A stretch of DNA of 64,000 bases from Actinospica sp035552695 (GTDB lineage Bacteria > Actinomycetota > Actinomycetes > Streptomycetales > Catenulisporaceae). The stretch spans positions 11,515-75,514 of the forward strand of contig NZ_DASZKT010000249.1 of assembly GCF_035552695.1 (NCBI RefSeq), read 5' to 3'. Under the pieces are notes generated by a model, which was not told where the DNA came from, made no database searches, and worked only from the letters and a program-made list of their open reading frames with translations. Positions within the stretch are counted from its first letter, which is position 1; every line of letters starts with the position of its first letter. Positions 40,708-49,715 of this stretch are shown here, in pieces. The translations under genes and the position numbers were made by a program.

Positions 40708-43089
40708 TCAGTTGAGCGCGGCCCTCACCTCCGCCACCAGCTCCTCGGCCGCCGCGCTGCCGACGGCCGTCTCCGAGCCGACGCCGAAGGTCAGATAGAA
40801 CACGTCCACAGCCTGTGGACCGAGCGTGGCGATCCGGGCCCGCTCGATGTCGGCGCCGGTTCCGGCGATCGCCGCGCCGATCCGGTGCAGCAGGCCGGGG
40901 GTGTCCTCGGCACGGACCTCGAGCACGGTCGCCGTCTCCGACGCGCTCGGCAGCAGGCGCACGGTGGCCGGCGGGGTGGCGGGGCGCTGCCTGCGCTGCC
41001 CGGCGCGCTCCTGGTCCCGGGTGGCCAGCCGTTCGGCGATCTTGAGCGTCCCGGCCCGCGCGCCGCGCAGATCCGTCCGCAGCCGTACCAGGTCCGGCAG
41101 CTCGCCGTACTCGGCCGCGACCGTCCACCGCTGCACGGCATACGTGGCCGCACCCGCCTTGGCCGAGCTCAGCTCGGCGGCCAGCACCCGCACGTGACGC
41201 AGCGTCAGCACGCCCGCGACCAGTGCGAGCGCGCCGACCTGGTCCGGGATCGCGACGTCGATGCGGCCGATTCCGGCACTGCCCGGCGCCACGGCCTGCA
41301 CGGCGATCCCGTCCGGGGCGATCGCGGCCTGGCCGGCCAGTGTCTGATCGGCTTCCTCGTGCCCGGCGGTCTGCGTGCTCGGCTGGTCCTCCCCCGCCAG
41401 CACGGCCTGCGCGCGCAGGCCGAGTTCGCGGTACAGCGACGCGCGCCACGTGGACCACACGGCCGGCCCGGTGGCCTGGGAGTCCGCCTCCGTCAGCAGG
41501 TGCAGCAGCACGACGAAGTCCCCCGGGCCGGTGCCCGACTCCCCCGCGGCGGCCAACAGCGGCGCCAGCGTGGCCGGGTCGGTCGGGTCGCGGTGCACGG
41601 CGAGTTCGGCGAAGAGCAGGTGATGCCGCGTCAGCGCGATGAGCGTGGCGACGTCGTGGGCCGGGAAGCCGAGGCGCACGCCCAGCTTCGCGACGATGTC
41701 GGCTCCGGTCTGGCAGTGGTCGCCGGGAAGCCCCTTGCCGAGGTCGTGGCACAGCGCGGCCGCCAGCAGCAGGTCCGCCCGGTCCACGCGACGGGTGCGC
41801 TCGGCGGCGTGCACGACCGTCTGCACGATGTGCCGGTCCACGGTGTGTACGTGCAGGGCGTTGCGCTGCGGCAGGGACCTGATGCGTTCCCATTCGGGCA
41901 GCAGCCGCACGAGGAGCCCGGTGCGATCCAGGGCCTCCCAGACCGGGATCAGGCCGGGTCCGGCGCCGAGCAGGCGTAGCAGTTCGGCGCGCGCGGGTTC
42001 CGGCCACGGTTCGGGCAGCACGGCCGGGGACGCGGCCAGCCGTTCGAGGGACGCGGGTGAGATCGGCAGTCCGGCCCGCGCGGCGGCGGACGCGATGCGC
42101 AGCGGCAGCACCGGATCGTTCGGGTCGGCGGCGAGCGCCAGGGCCGCCTCGCCCTCGGCCTTGACGACGCCGTCGGCCAGCGGCTCGCGCGGCGGAGCGC
42201 TGTTGCCGCCGCGGCGCAGCAGCCCGCTGATGCCGCTCGACCTGTTCCGCGTGGCGAGCGCCTGATCGACGCGGCGCCAGGCGACGTCGCAGGCGTAGTC
42301 GATGGTCCGTGCCGCGTCGCTGACCGCCCGCATCAGCTCGTCGGCGCTCTCGAATTCGAGCTCGGCGGCCAGTTCGTCCTGCTCCTGCAGCAGGATCCGG
42401 TCCGCGGCCCGGCCGGTGCGCGTGTGCAGCACCCAGCGGACGTCCAGCAGGAAGCCCTGCGCGGCCTCGGGGGCGCCGTGCGGCACGTCCGCGATCCAGC
42501 TCGCCGCGATCGCCCGCAGGCTGTCCGCGTCACGCAGGCCGCCCGCGCACTCCTTGAGGTCCCCCTCCAGCAGGTAGGCCAGCTCCCCGTGCCGCTCGCG
42601 GCGCTCCTCGCGCAGCGCCTTCAGCTCCGGCAGCCGACGCGGCGCCTGCTTGCGCCAATCCGCCAGCACCAGCGAGCGCAGCGCCTCGGTGAGCTCCGCG
42701 GCCCCGGCCACGTGACGCGCCGTCAGCAGGCCGAGCACGACGGCCAGATCCTCCTGCGCCACCGACCGCGCCTCGGCGACCGTGCGCACGGAGTGGTCGA
42801 GCTTCACCTTCGCGTCCCAGATCGGGTACCAGATCGAGTCGGCGAGTTCGGCGATGGCCGCGGCGTCCCGTGAACCGTCGTGCAGCAGCACGACGTCGAG
42901 GTCGCTGCCCGGGCTCAGCTGTCGACGGCCGTAGCCGCCGACCGCCACCAGGGCGGCTCCCTCGACGTCGCCGAGAAGCCCGGCCAGCCAAGCGTCCATC
43001 TCGTCGGATCGCGCCTCGCGTCCCTGTGCGAATCGCAAAACGTGCTCCCCTTCGAGATCCCGGCTGGCCGGCCGGACTTCGTCGTTCAC
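40708..43089 (-). CDS. glnD: [Protein-PII] nucleotidyltransferase/uridylyl-removing enzyme GlnD
   Basis: 793 residues. The nucleotidyltransferase motif VGGYGRRQLSPGSDLDVVLL is near residue 50, an HD domain with AAALCHDLGKGLPGDH near 445, and two C-terminal ACT domains (IDVAIPDQVGALALVAGVLT; EVRAEDTPGLLHRIGAAIAG). It modifies GlnK according to glutamine level; in actinomycetes the modification is adenylylation. The GTG at 43089 is 38 bases after glnK and lacks a clear ribosome-binding site. It is the last gene of amtB-glnK-glnD. Confidence 0.94.
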   Translation of the reverse strand: MNDEVRPASRDLEGEHVLRFAQGREARSDEMDAWLAGLLGDVEGAALVAVGGYGRRQLSPGSDLDVVLLHDGSRDAAAIAELADSIWYPIWDAKVKLDHSVRTVAEARSVAQEDLAVVLGLLTARHVAGAAELTEALRSLVLADWRKQAPRRLPELKALREERRERHGELAYLLEGDLKECAGGLRDADSLRAIAASWIADVPHGAPEAAQGFLLDVRWVLHTRTGRAADRILLQEQDELAAELEFESADELMRAVSDAARTIDYACDVAWRRVDQALATRNRSSGISGLLRRGGNSAPPREPLADGVVKAEGEAALALAADPNDPVLPLRIASAAARAGLPISPASLERLAASPAVLPEPWPEPARAELLRLLGAGPGLIPVWEALDRTGLLVRLLPEWERIRSLPQRNALHVHTVDRHIVQTVVHAAERTRRVDRADLLLAAALCHDLGKGLPGDHCQTGADIVAKLGVRLGFPAHDVATLIALTRHHLLFAELAVHRDPTDPATLAPLLAAAGESGTGPGDFVVLLHLLTEADSQATGPAVWSTWRASLYRELGLRAQAVLAGEDQPSTQTAGHEEADQTLAGQAAIAPDGIAVQAVAPGSAGIGRIDVAIPDQVGALALVAGVLTLRHVRVLAAELSSAKAGAATYAVQRWTVAAEYGELPDLVRLRTDLRGARAGTLKIAERLATRDQERAGQRRQRPATPPATVRLLPSASETATVLEVRAEDTPGLLHRIGAAIAGTGADIERARIATLGPQAVDVFYLTFGVGSETAVGSAAAEELVAEVRAALN

Positions 43090-43126
43090 TTCGGTGGCGT
43101 TACCGAGACTCCACGAAGCAGAGGGC

Positions 43127-43465
43127 TTACAGCGCCTCGGCCCCGCGCTCCCCGGTGCGGACCCGGACGACGGTCTCGACCGGGGTGACCCAGATCTTGC
43201 CGTCGCCGATCTTGCCGGTCTGCGCCGCCTTGGCGATCACGTTGAGCAGGTCCTCGACGTCGTGGTCCTCGGCGAGCAGCTCGATCCGGACCTTAGGCAC
43301 CAGGTCCACGGTGTACTCGGCACCGCGGTAGACCTCCGTGTGCCCGCGCTGCCGGCCATAGCCCGAGGCCTCGTTGACGGTCAGACCGTGCACCCCGAAG
43401 GCCTGCAGCGCGGTCTTCACCTCGTCCAGCTTGTACGGCTTGACGACTGCGGTAATGAGCTTCAT
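43127..43465 (-). CDS. glnK: Nitrogen regulatory PII protein GlnK
   Basis: 112 residues, the standard PII length. The T-loop reads EASGYGRQRGHTEVYRGAEY, with the modifiable tyrosine in YRGAEY near residue 51. The B and C loops are in KIGDGKIWVTPVETVVRVRT. It senses 2-oxoglutarate and ATP/ADP and blocks AmtB when nitrogen is plentiful. Its start overlaps the amtB stop by one base (TGATG), which fits the conserved AmtB-GlnK partnership. Confidence 0.97.
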   Translation of the reverse strand: MKLITAVVKPYKLDEVKTALQAFGVHGLTVNEASGYGRQRGHTEVYRGAEYTVDLVPKVRIELLAEDHDVEDLLNVIAKAAQTGKIGDGKIWVTPVETVVRVRTGERGAEAL

Positions 43466-44853
43466 CAGACGGTGACCTTCTCCTCGTCGGATTCCCCCGC
43501 CGGGGTCGACCCATTGGAGGTGGCGGTCGCCGCGGCCACGCTGACCGCGGCGCGGTGCAGGGTTCCGGACAGGCCGCCCCAGTCGTAGGCGGTCTCCGCG
43601 TGCTCGGTCTGGTCCACGCCGGCGATCTCGTCCTCGGCGCTGACCCGGAGGCCGACGGTCGCGTTGACGATCTTAGCCAGGATGAAGGAGACCACGAAGG
43701 AGTAGGCGAACACGATGCCCGCGCCCTCGGACTGCGCGAGCAGCTGGTCGATGCCGCCGCCGTAGAACAGGCCCGCCTTGGCGCCGTTGGTGAAGCCGGA
43801 GACCTCGTTCGGCGCGGCGAAGAAGCCGATCAGCAGGGTGCCGAGGATACCGCCGACCAGGTGCACGCCGACCACGTCGAGCGAGTCGTCGAAGTCGAAG
43901 CGGTTCTTCAGGTTCACCGCGTAGCAGCACACGAAGCCGGGGATCAGGCCGACGAAGATCGCGCCGATCGGGGAGACCGAGGCACAGGCCGGGGTGATCG
44001 CGACCAGACCGGCGACGGCACCTGAGGCGGCGCCCACGGTGGTGAACTTGCCGTGCTGGATCTTCTCGGCGACCAGCCAGCCGATGACCGCGGTACAGGT
44101 GGCGACCTGGGTGTTCATGAACACGACCGAGGCCTGGCCGCCGGCGGTCAGCGCCGAACCGGCGTTGAAGCCGAACCAGCCGAACCACAGCAGTGCCGCG
44201 CCGAGCATCACGAACGGCACGTTGTGCGGACGCATCGGGTCCTTCTTGAAGCCGATCCGCTTGCCGAGCACCAACGCGCAGGCCAGTGCTCCGGCACCCG
44301 CGTTGATATGGACCGCCGTACCACCGGCGAAGTCCATCACGTGCAGCTTGGCGTTGATGAAGCCGTTCGGCGAGAAGACCCAGTGCGCGACCGGGAAGTA
44401 GATGACGGTCACCCACGCGAGCACGTAGATGCTCCAGCCGACGAACTTCGTGCGGTCCGCGATCGCGCCGGAGATCAGCGCGGGGGTGATGATGGCGAAC
44501 ATCAGCTGGAAGCAGGCGACCGCGAAGATCGGCACACCGGTGGTGCCGTAGATCGTCGCGTGGCTGCCGCTGGAGATGCCGGTGTTGATGCTCTGCATCC
44601 CCCACTGGGTGAGGGTGCCCCAGAAACCGTTGCCGTTCGCGTCGTTCGCGTTACCGAACGATACCGACCATCCGTACAGCACCCAGGCCACGGTGACCAC
44701 GGCTATACAGATGAAGTTCATCATGAGCATGTTCAGTACGCTCTTCGCGCGGACCATGCCGCCGTAGAAGAACGCCAGGCCCGGCGTCATGAGCAGGACC
44801 AGCGCTGAGCTGGCGAGCACCCAGGCGGTGTTGCCGCTGTCCAGTGTTGGCAT
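43465..44853 (-). CDS. amtB: Ammonium transporter AmtB
   Basis: 462 residues with about eleven membrane helices. Landmarks are STALVLLMTPGLAFFYGGMV-like sequence at residues 16-34, DFAGGTAVHINAGAGALACA near 175 (pore histidine) and DVVGVHLVGGILGTLLIG near 325 (second pore histidine). A cytoplasmic tail follows. First gene of amtB-glnK-glnD. A GlnR-type site at 44956-44971 lies about 100 bases upstream, so nitrogen-limited induction is likely. Confidence 0.96.
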   Translation of the reverse strand: MPTLDSGNTAWVLASSALVLLMTPGLAFFYGGMVRAKSVLNMLMMNFICIAVVTVAWVLYGWSVSFGNANDANGNGFWGTLTQWGMQSINTGISSGSHATIYGTTGVPIFAVACFQLMFAIITPALISGAIADRTKFVGWSIYVLAWVTVIYFPVAHWVFSPNGFINAKLHVMDFAGGTAVHINAGAGALACALVLGKRIGFKKDPMRPHNVPFVMLGAALLWFGWFGFNAGSALTAGGQASVVFMNTQVATCTAVIGWLVAEKIQHGKFTTVGAASGAVAGLVAITPACASVSPIGAIFVGLIPGFVCCYAVNLKNRFDFDDSLDVVGVHLVGGILGTLLIGFFAAPNEVSGFTNGAKAGLFYGGGIDQLLAQSEGAGIVFAYSFVVSFILAKIVNATVGLRVSAEDEIAGVDQTEHAETAYDWGGLSGTLHRAAVSVAAATATSNGSTPAGESDEEKVTV

Positions 44854-44933
44854 GGTTCACGTTTCCTTCGGTTGGCGCGAATTCGTCAAGGTCCGGAGAG
44901 TGGTGCGATGGTGCAACACGATTGCGGCGCACC

Positions 44934-44971
44934 GTTACCGGGCGCCGCGTGCGTTGTTTCCCGGCCGTGAC
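44934..44971 (-). promoter_or_regulatory. Candidate GlnR operator upstream of amtB
   Basis: On the minus strand GTCAC, six bases, GAAAC (44956-44971) matches the actinomycete GlnR half-site pair GTnAC-n6-GAAAC as I know it. A further in-phase GTAAC (44934-44938) lies 22 bases on. This is the expected regulator and position for an amtB promoter. Confidence 0.6.
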
Positions 44972-44987
44972 GGAATCGGCAAGAAGG

Positions 44988-46481
44988 TTACGTATGTGTG
45001 AACGATGGGGCCGGGGACGCGCCGTCGCCCGGCTCGCGCTCCTCGGGGAAGGCCGCGCGCACCCGGCAGGCGGCCTCGCGCAGCCGCTCCTCGGCCAGCC
45101 GTGACCGGATCCGCACGGCGAGCCCGCCGGCGGTGCGCAGCGCGGCGACCGCGGCGGCGCGGTGGCCGAGCACGGCGTGCGCCTCGGCGGAACCCGTCAG
45201 CGCCTCCACCCTGCCGCGCAGCTGCCGCGGGAAGTCCCGCTCGTAGAGCCCGGCCGAGGCGTCGAACTCCGCGGCGGCCTCGCCGGTCAGCTGCGGCAGG
45301 CGCGCGGCCAGGTCGCGCAGCGCCCGGGCGGTCTCCAGCCGGACGGCCGCCGGGGTGAACGTGGGCGGCCACGGGTGGCTGGCGTTGCTCAGCGGCGTCG
45401 AGCCCGGGCCGTACTCGGCGGCCCAGCCCTTGGCGTGCAGGGTCCGCGCACGCTCCAGGGCCAGCCGGGCCGGATCGATCCGGCCGAGCGCGCCGTAGCC
45501 GCGGGCCTCGACGAGGTCCACGAACGCGGCGGCCAGCGGGTCGAGGTCGCCGCGGGTGGCCGAGCGTCCGACGGCCAGCAGGTCCAGCGCGTCCTGCGCC
45601 CGGTTCAGACCCACCAGCTGACGGGCCGTCGCGGCCAGGATCACGGCGATCGTGTTGCGGTCCGAGCTCTCCTTCGCCGCGTGCAGCCCGAGGACGAGGT
45701 ACCGCTGGGCCGCCGCCTGCAGCCCGCTGTCCAGCGCCATCTCGCCCGCGAGCAGGCAGTAGAGCGCGGCGATGCGGAAGATCCGCGGATGCGCGGGCTC
45801 CGGGCTGTGCCGGATCAGCTCGGCCACCTCGTACAGCTGGCCGGTCACGGCGGAGCGCCGGATCCCGCCGCCGATCGCCGCCTCCCAGTCGCGGAAGACC
45901 CGCAGCGTCTCCTCGAGCTGGTCGGCCAGCACCGCGGCCCGACCCGGACGGCCGCGCTGCGGCTGCACCGGGCTCTGGCCGTTCGCGGTCAGCGGATCCA
46001 GCGATTCGAGGGAGCGCAGCGGCGCCGGCACGTAGGGCAGCAGCCAGCGTTTCACCGGCTCGATCAGCGCGGTCCCCGCGGCCAGCGGCGGCGCGCCGTC
46101 GCCGACCCGGCGCGCCGGATTCGGCCCGAGCAGCAGATCGCTGCGACAGAACTCCGCCAGCAGTTCGGCGGTGCGCTCCGGGCCCCAGGGCAGGTCGGCG
46201 AGTGTCCCGGCGATCGGGCTCGACGGCTCGCGCAGGCCCAGGTCGCTGAGCGTGACCACGCAGCCGAAGCGCTCGCTGAACAGCTCGGTGAGGATGCGCG
46301 GGATCGGGTCGCGCGGCTGCTCACCGTCCAACCACCGACGCACCCGCGAGGTGTCGGTGGCCACATGTGTCGCGCCGAGATCCCGGGCCCTGCGGTTGAC
46401 CATGCGGGCGACTTCGCCCTTGGACCAGCCGCTGCGCTGGAACCAAGAGGCGAACAGGGCGTTGGGTACGCGTTCAGGCAC
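44988..46481 (-). CDS. nsdA: NsdA-type TPR regulator of development
   Basis: 497 residues. The N-terminus reads FASWFQRSGWSKGEVARMVN, then ATDTSRVRRWLDGEQPRDPI, an XRE-like helix-turn-helix module. The rest is alpha-helical, Ala/Leu-rich and looks like degenerate tetratricopeptide repeats. In Streptomyces the NsdA family represses sporulation and antibiotic production, and the nsdA gene lies next to amtB-glnK-glnD as I remember it, matching this arrangement. GTG start at 46481 with no clear ribosome-binding site. Several paralogues exist in actinomycetes, so the symbol rests partly on context. Confidence 0.78.
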   Translation of the reverse strand: MPERVPNALFASWFQRSGWSKGEVARMVNRRARDLGATHVATDTSRVRRWLDGEQPRDPIPRILTELFSERFGCVVTLSDLGLREPSSPIAGTLADLPWGPERTAELLAEFCRSDLLLGPNPARRVGDGAPPLAAGTALIEPVKRWLLPYVPAPLRSLESLDPLTANGQSPVQPQRGRPGRAAVLADQLEETLRVFRDWEAAIGGGIRRSAVTGQLYEVAELIRHSPEPAHPRIFRIAALYCLLAGEMALDSGLQAAAQRYLVLGLHAAKESSDRNTIAVILAATARQLVGLNRAQDALDLLAVGRSATRGDLDPLAAAFVDLVEARGYGALGRIDPARLALERARTLHAKGWAAEYGPGSTPLSNASHPWPPTFTPAAVRLETARALRDLAARLPQLTGEAAAEFDASAGLYERDFPRQLRGRVEALTGSAEAHAVLGHRAAAVAALRTAGGLAVRIRSRLAEERLREAACRVRAAFPEEREPGDGASPAPSFTHT

Positions 46482-46748
46482 GATGGATCGCCGCCGTGGT
46501 TGCCAGGTCGCTCATGGTGAGGCGACGGTAACGCCTTGGAGCTGAGTCCCGCAGGCGTTTGCCGGAATGCGCCAGGATTCGCCACCCGCGACATCCCACG
46601 TTCGCCGCGCGGGATGGCTAGCGTTTACGTCGGCCGCCACGGGGAGGCGGCTGTACCCTGATCAACCTGGACCGACGCGGAAAACGGCGTACCCGGCCGT
46701 GTGTAAGCACCGGCCGAAGATGGAAGACAAGACTTTGTGGGGCGTGTG

Positions 46749-47303
46749 ATGCGTGGGCCGAGCCTCGGCTTACTGCCACGGCAGGTGCGCCGCCCGGCGC
46801 AGGGAACTTCGCGGGCGACGGCGCGTCAGTGTGCCGTGCGCTATGCCTCCTACGGCTGGCCGGTGACGACCGGTTCGACGACGCCGACCACCGATCCCGA
46901 GCGGGCGCAGGCGCTCTGGTCGATGCTGCCGAGCGCCGCCGTGCACGCGGTCAGCGGCGAGGCCTTCGACGTCGTGGAGGCGGACGCGTCCTCGGGCCGG
47001 GCCGCCCTGCTGCGCCTGGAACGCCTCGGCGTGCCGGTGGGGCCGGTGCTCTGGGCCCCGGCGACCGACCGCATCGGCTTCCTCGTGCAGTGCGCGACCC
47101 TCGGCTCGGTGCCGACGCTGCTCGGCGAGAGCTGCCGTCTCCGCGTACTGCATCGCGGCGATCTCGTGGAGTTGCCCGGCTCGCCGTACAGCCGCGCCCG
47201 CTGGCTGCGCGAACCGGGGACCGTCGGCACGCCGCCCGAACTCCCCGCAGCCCACGTCGTCCTCGGCGGCATCGCCAGCTGCCGCCTCCCGCAGCGGCAC
47301 TGA
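46749..47303 (+). CDS. Prim-Pol-like N-terminal domain protein (small, unassigned)
   Basis: 184 residues from the ATG at 46749 (a GTG at 46737 would add four). CAVRYASYGWPVTTG at the start, then RAALLRLERLGVPVGPVLWA and FLVQCATLGSV, resemble the N-terminal half of bifunctional DNA primase/polymerase domains found in short actinomycete proteins. The catalytic acidic motif of real primases is not visible, so it is probably not an active polymerase. It lies alone, divergent from nsdA and convergent with ftsY. Function unknown. Confidence 0.68.
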   Translation: MRGPSLGLLPRQVRRPAQGTSRATARQCAVRYASYGWPVTTGSTTPTTDPERAQALWSMLPSAAVHAVSGEAFDVVEADASSGRAALLRLERLGVPVGPVLWAPATDRIGFLVQCATLGSVPTLLGESCRLRVLHRGDLVELPGSPYSRARWLREPGTVGTPPELPAAHVVLGGIASCRLPQRH

Positions 47304-47375
47304 GCGGCATCGAGAGGCACTGCGCAAAGGGCCACGGAACGAATCTCGTCCGCGGCCTTCGCTTCTGGTGATCCG

Positions 47376-48563
<1,188 letters not shown>

Positions 48564-48608
48564 GATGTCTATTCTGTCAGGTAGCGGACGGGTAGCCCCG
48601 ACCGCAGG

Positions 48609-49370
48609 CTATTCGATCGCGGCCAAATCGAAAATGAAGCGCATCGCCTCGAGCCGCTTGAAACCGCGCACGGCGTCGAGGATCTTCGTGATATCCGACT
48701 GGACCATGTTCAGCTTGCCGCCGAGGAACGCGATCTTCTTGGCGACGTACGCCAGCTCGACCTGGGCCTGCGCGGCGGCGACCGGGGTGACCGTGCCCGC
48801 GGTGATGAACTCCGCCACCAGCATTCCGCCGAGCGAGCCGATCAGAATGTTGATCAGCATCTGGATCGTGCCCTCGGCCAGCTGCGCCTCGCTGCGGACC
48901 GCGCGCACGCACTCCGCCGTCGTGCGTATGCAGCCGGCCAGCGCGTCGAGCTCGTCCAGGTAGACGGCCAGCGCGGGCTCGAAGCGGTCGGCCTCGGGGC
49001 CGTCCCACTCGGGAGTCAGCGCGTCGGCGCCCGCCCGCAGCGCGACTATCTTCGCGTTGAGGTCCTGGTATCCGGCTTCCCAGATCTTCTCGACGCGCTG
49101 CAGCTCCACGCAGTCGCCGGTCATCCGCTCCAGCGCGTGGAACGGATTCGGTGCGCCCGTAAGGTCACACAGGAAGAAGACAAGCTTCTTCTCCAGCGTG
49201 CTCAGACCGGGTATCGGAATCGCCGGCATGTGCCAGTGATCTAGAAAGCCGTGCGAAAGATGCTTGCGGCCGAACGCCGCGAGCGCCTCTTCGTTCACCG
49301 GCTCAGGCGCGTGCTCGTCGTAGCAGGACGGATCCTCTGCCACGACGTCGTATCGGTGCGTCCAATGCAT
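48609..49370 (-). CDS. WXG-like helical protein, possible type VII secretion substrate
   Basis: 253 residues. An acidic N-terminal region is followed by PEWDGPEADRFEPALAVYL near residue 122, which has the W-x-G turn and helical context of WXG100/LXG-like proteins. A hydrophobic Gly-rich stretch (IQMLINILIGSLGGMLVAEF) lies near 167-187, as often seen in actinobacterial ESX-linked proteins. No toxin domain is recognised at the C-terminus. The gene starts 12 bases after the small gene upstream and is cotranscribed with it. Family assignment is tentative. Confidence 0.65.
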   Translation of the reverse strand: MHWTHRYDVVAEDPSCYDEHAPEPVNEEALAAFGRKHLSHGFLDHWHMPAIPIPGLSTLEKKLVFFLCDLTGAPNPFHALERMTGDCVELQRVEKIWEAGYQDLNAKIVALRAGADALTPEWDGPEADRFEPALAVYLDELDALAGCIRTTAECVRAVRSEAQLAEGTIQMLINILIGSLGGMLVAEFITAGTVTPVAAAQAQVELAYVAKKIAFLGGKLNMVQSDITKILDAVRGFKRLEAMRFIFDLAAIE

Positions 49371-49382
49371 GGCTTCCCCGTG

Positions 49383-49670
49383 TCACTCCTTCGACGTGAA
49401 TTCCGCGAGGAACTCCTCGGCCACCTCGCGCGCTTCGGTCAGGTTCACCTTCGTCGCGGGCAGCCGGTCGTGGTACGCGTCGCGCACCTTCGCGGCGTCG
49501 ATCAGCTTCCCGAAGGCGTGCTCGTGCACGCCGCCGGCGTCCAACTGCTCCCCAAACGTGATACAAGCCGTCCCCACGGCTTCGAGCGCGTCCACCAGTC
49601 CCCGGACCAGCCCCGCGTCCACCCCTGGCAGAACCCTGACAAGGCCGACATCCCCACCCGACTCAGTCAT
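49383..49670 (-). CDS. Small EspC/ESX-like helical protein
   Basis: 95 residues, no signal peptide. VDAGLVRGLVDALEAVGTAC and VNLTEAREVAEEFLAEFTSK are amphipathic helices, and the size is that of ESX-type secreted partners. It directly precedes the WXG-like gene, and such proteins usually act as pairs. No type VII secretion machinery gene is in the window. What I can support is a two-gene unit of ESX-like character between smc and ftsY; the exact family is uncertain. Confidence 0.55.
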   Translation of the reverse strand: MTESGGDVGLVRVLPGVDAGLVRGLVDALEAVGTACITFGEQLDAGGVHEHAFGKLIDAAKVRDAYHDRLPATKVNLTEAREVAEEFLAEFTSKE

Positions 49671-49715
49671 GCGGAGCAGCGTACCGAGGCGGATGGGGGA
49701 TGGGAAGACTCAGAT

